A DNA stretch of 7,350 bases from JBEIUL01 sp044356865 (lineage in GTDB: Bacteria > Planctomycetota > Phycisphaerae > Phycisphaerales > SM1A02), in the NCBI GenBank assembly GCA_044356865.1, contig JBIKVN010000168.1:1-7350 (forward strand). Reading direction: 5' to 3'. Position 1 is the first letter of the stretch; the number at the start of each line of letters is the position of its first letter. A program made the translations under genes and the position numbers. The notes beneath the pieces are model-generated. The model saw nothing but the letters and a program-made list of their open reading frames with translations. It made no database searches and was not told the DNA's origin. Below, piece by piece: positions 5,596 to 7,350 of the stretch.

Positions 5596-7350
5596 TCAGG
5601 GCGCTGCCCGCACCGCCTCGATCGTCCGCTTCGGGTTGATGATGGATCGCCCCGGCCGGTCCGGGATCGGATCGGCGTTCTCGCGGATGAGCGCGATCAC
5701 CTCGGCCGGCGTCAGCCCGGGTCGCAGCGCGAGGATCTTCGCCGCGAGATTCGCGACCTGCGGAGCCGCCATCGAGGTGCCCGAGAAGGGGATCGTCCGC
5801 CCGCCCGGCACCACGCTCGGGATGCGGAAGCCGTTCGCGTACAGCTCGACGTTCGCGCCGGTCGAGGTGAAGGTCGTGAAGCGGTCCTGGTCGTCGACCG
5901 CCCCGACCGTGAGCAGGTTCGGCAGGCGAAGGCCGGCCGGAACGTACTCGGCGAAGTCGACGTCGTTGTCCTCGTTGCCCGAGCCGGCGATGAAGAGGAT
6001 GCCGGGGGCCGCCCGCATCGCCTCCTCGAGGCCGTCGCGGAGGGGCGCGAAGATGCGTCGGCTCAGTTCGGCCCGTTCCTCGGGCGTTCCGCCCGCACCC
6101 TTTGCGGAAAGCATGCCCTCGAACGCGGCCCGGCCGACCCGCCAGCTCATGTTCACCACGCGGGCGTCGGCGGCGTGCAGGTAGGCGACGGCCTGCCGGC
6201 ACGACTCGCCCCAGCGCTCGCCGAGCTCGACGGTGGGGGCCTCGTCGGGCATCGACTTCCACGGCCAGTTCTCGGTGACGTGCACGATGCGGGCGAACGG
6301 GTTGCCCGCGACGGCGACGCCGGCGACGTGGGTGCCGTGGACGTAGTTGCCGATGAGGCCCGTGTCGTCGGTGAAGTCCCGCAGGTCGTCGCCGCGCAGC
6401 GAGCGGTAGTGCTCCTGCAGGCGGGTGACGCCCTCGCTCTCGATTCCCGCCTGCATGTCCTGCGCTGCGGCGACGAGGTCGATGAGGCGGTCGCGATCGC
6501 CCTTCAGCCCTTCCAGCGAGGCGAGCGGGCCGACCGTCGGGCGTCGATCGAGCCCGAACGCGACGCCGTGCAGGTCATCGACGAAGCCGTTCCCGTCGTC
6601 GTCCTGGCCGTTGGCGGTCTCGGCGGCGTTCGTCCAGAGCCGGCCGGGGAAGAGACCGACGTCCACGCCCGAGTCCCAGATGCCGACGACGACGGGCTTG
6701 GCCGCCTCGGTCGCGGCGAGCTCGACGAGCCGGGCGTCCCACTTGCTCGCGGGCCTCTCGGCCCCGGCGTTCGCCTCGATGATCTCGCCGTAGACCTCGG
6801 CCATGTGGGGCAACAGCGGCAGGGCGAGTTCCAGTGTGATCCTCGCCTGCACGATCGCCGTCGCGACCTCGCCGGGGGCCTGGCCACCGGCCGCGGCGAT
6901 GAGCGGATCGAGCGAGGTCGCGAGCGACGCCTCGACGAGCTCGCGGGTGATCATCTTCGCCTGGCCGCGGACCGCGACCATCTGGTCCTTCACGAGCTCG
7001 TACGGCTGCGCCGACATGCTTCGCTTGAGGGTCTCCTTGAAGACGGCGACGAACGCCGGGTCGGCCAGGTCGGTCGAGACCTCGAGGGCCGCGGCCCGGG
7101 CCCGCAGGACGTGCCCGCGGGTGGCCCGCTCCTGCGGCTTGGTGTCGAGGGCCCCGGCCCGGTCCGACCACTCGATCGCCCGTTCGACGTCGCCCTGCAC
7201 CAGGTATGCCTGCGAGAGCAGCTCGAAGTACCCCCGCAGCGTCGAGTCGTCGGTGATGTCGTAGGTCTCGAGGTCCGCGAGGGCGTCGGCGATGAGCTTC
7301 TCGAGGATCGGGTCGAACCTCGCCGGGTCGGCGAGGATCTCGCGCGTCGT
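5596..7350 (-). CDS. Subtilisin-like (S8) serine protease with helical TPR-like N-terminal region, N-terminus beyond window
   Basis: Peptidase of the subtilase family. The frame is open from the right edge to the TGA at 5596-5598, giving 584 codons. The GTG at 7200 is internal, because coding sequence continues upstream of it; the true start is outside. Numbered from the right edge, the catalytic Asp226 is in GIWDSGVD (codon 6675-6673), His338 in YVHGTHVAG (6339-6337), the oxyanion Asn459 in AGSGNEDN, and Ser526 in FSGTSMAAP (5775-5773). The triad is complete. An acidic DDDGNGFVDD loop soon after the Asp is common in planctomycete-type subtilases and may bind calcium. At least 225 residues precede the catalytic Asp; residues ~41-72 (from YFELLSQAYLVQGDVERAIEW) fit one tetratricopeptide repeat, and the rest to ~215 looks helical. 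This is unlike a classic inhibitor-type propeptide. The C-terminus ends about 55 residues after the Ser, so no extra C-terminal domain follows. Localisation cannot be judged because any signal peptide is outside the window. Confidence 0.93.
   Translation of the reverse strand, partial: TTREILADPARFDPILEKLIADALADLETYDITDDSTLRGYFELLSQAYLVQGDVERAIEWSDRAGALDTKPQERATRGHVLRARAAALEVSTDLADPAFVAVFKETLKRSMSAQPYELVKDQMVAVRGQAKMITRELVEASLATSLDPLIAAAGGQAPGEVATAIVQARITLELALPLLPHMAEVYGEIIEANAGAERPASKWDARLVELAATEAAKPVVVGIWDSGVDVGLFPGRLWTNAAETANGQDDDGNGFVDDLHGVAFGLDRRPTVGPLASLEGLKGDRDRLIDLVAAAQDMQAGIESEGVTRLQEHYRSLRGDDLRDFTDDTGLIGNYVHGTHVAGVAVAGNPFARIVHVTENWPWKSMPDEAPTVELGERWGESCRQAVAYLHAADARVVNMSWRVGRAAFEGMLSAKGAGGTPEERAELSRRIFAPLRDGLEEAMRAAPGILFIAGSGNEDNDVDFAEYVPAGLRLPNLLTVGAVDDQDRFTTFTSTGANVELYANGFRIPSVVPGGRTIPFSGTSMAAPQVANLAAKILALRPGLTPAEVIALIRENADPIPDRPGRSIINPKRTIEAVRAAP

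Noticed and set aside
4922..6184. A single 420-codon plus-strand gene starting at the ATG at 4922
   Set aside because: Only the middle resembles a protein family. The first part overlaps the ldhA stub's upstream region, and the last 200 codons are antisense to the catalytic domain of the S8 protease.
5596..7200. GTG at 7200 as the true start of the S8 protease
   Set aside because: The same frame stays open to the right edge and encodes the first half of the TPR-like unit (YFELLSQAYL) just upstream, so the GTG is an internal Val codon.
1..7350. CRISPR array, tRNA or rRNA genes, insertion sequence ends, transposase or integrase
   Set aside because: I saw no regularly spaced repeats, no tRNA cloverleaf or rRNA signature, and no terminal inverted repeats or recombinase motifs on either strand, though weak repeats could be missed by eye.

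Overview
The window is very GC-rich, densely coded DNA that looks chromosomal. Gene content and style suggest a Planctomycetota-like bacterium, perhaps of the Phycisphaerae: a secreted S9 peptidase, a subtilase with a DDDGNG-type acidic loop, and an ArsR of the CCSVDLSVVSRHL type. This placement is an inference from protein style only, with no rRNA or marker gene to confirm it.

Layout, left to right. (1) 1-1810, minus strand: N-terminal 603 codons of an exported prolyl-oligopeptidase-family (S9) peptidase, whose C-terminus with the catalytic His lies beyond the left edge. (2) 1811-1949: divergent intergenic region with a strong GC hairpin and a recognisable promoter for the next operon. (3) 1950-4864, plus strand: a compact arsenic-resistance operon, arsR - arsC (low-molecular-weight phosphatase type) - acr3 - arsM. 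(4) 4865-5595: a scar region with a short minus-strand stub matching the N-terminus of D-lactate dehydrogenase, then a plus-strand alpha/beta-hydrolase fragment lacking both ends. (5) 5596-7350, minus strand: a subtilisin-like S8 serine protease with a complete C-terminus and a helical, TPR-like N-terminal region that runs off the right edge.

The ars genes form one pathway. ArsC reduces arsenate to arsenite, Acr3 exports arsenite, and ArsM methylates the arsenite that remains inside. ArsR is expected to repress the operon until arsenite binds its cysteines. The promoter (TTGCCG, 17 bp, TACATT) places the predicted transcription start on or next to the A of the arsR ATG, and a perfect 16-bp palindrome covers that ATG. 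The arsR message is therefore probably leaderless, with operator, transcription start and start codon superimposed. Within the operon, arsC overlaps arsR and arsM overlaps acr3, which suggests translational coupling.

The most informative oddity is at the right end of the operon. The arsM stop codon abuts a 20-22 codon ldhA N-terminal stub on the opposite strand, and a broken hydrolase follows. This looks like a recombination boundary where the ars operon replaced the body of a resident gene.
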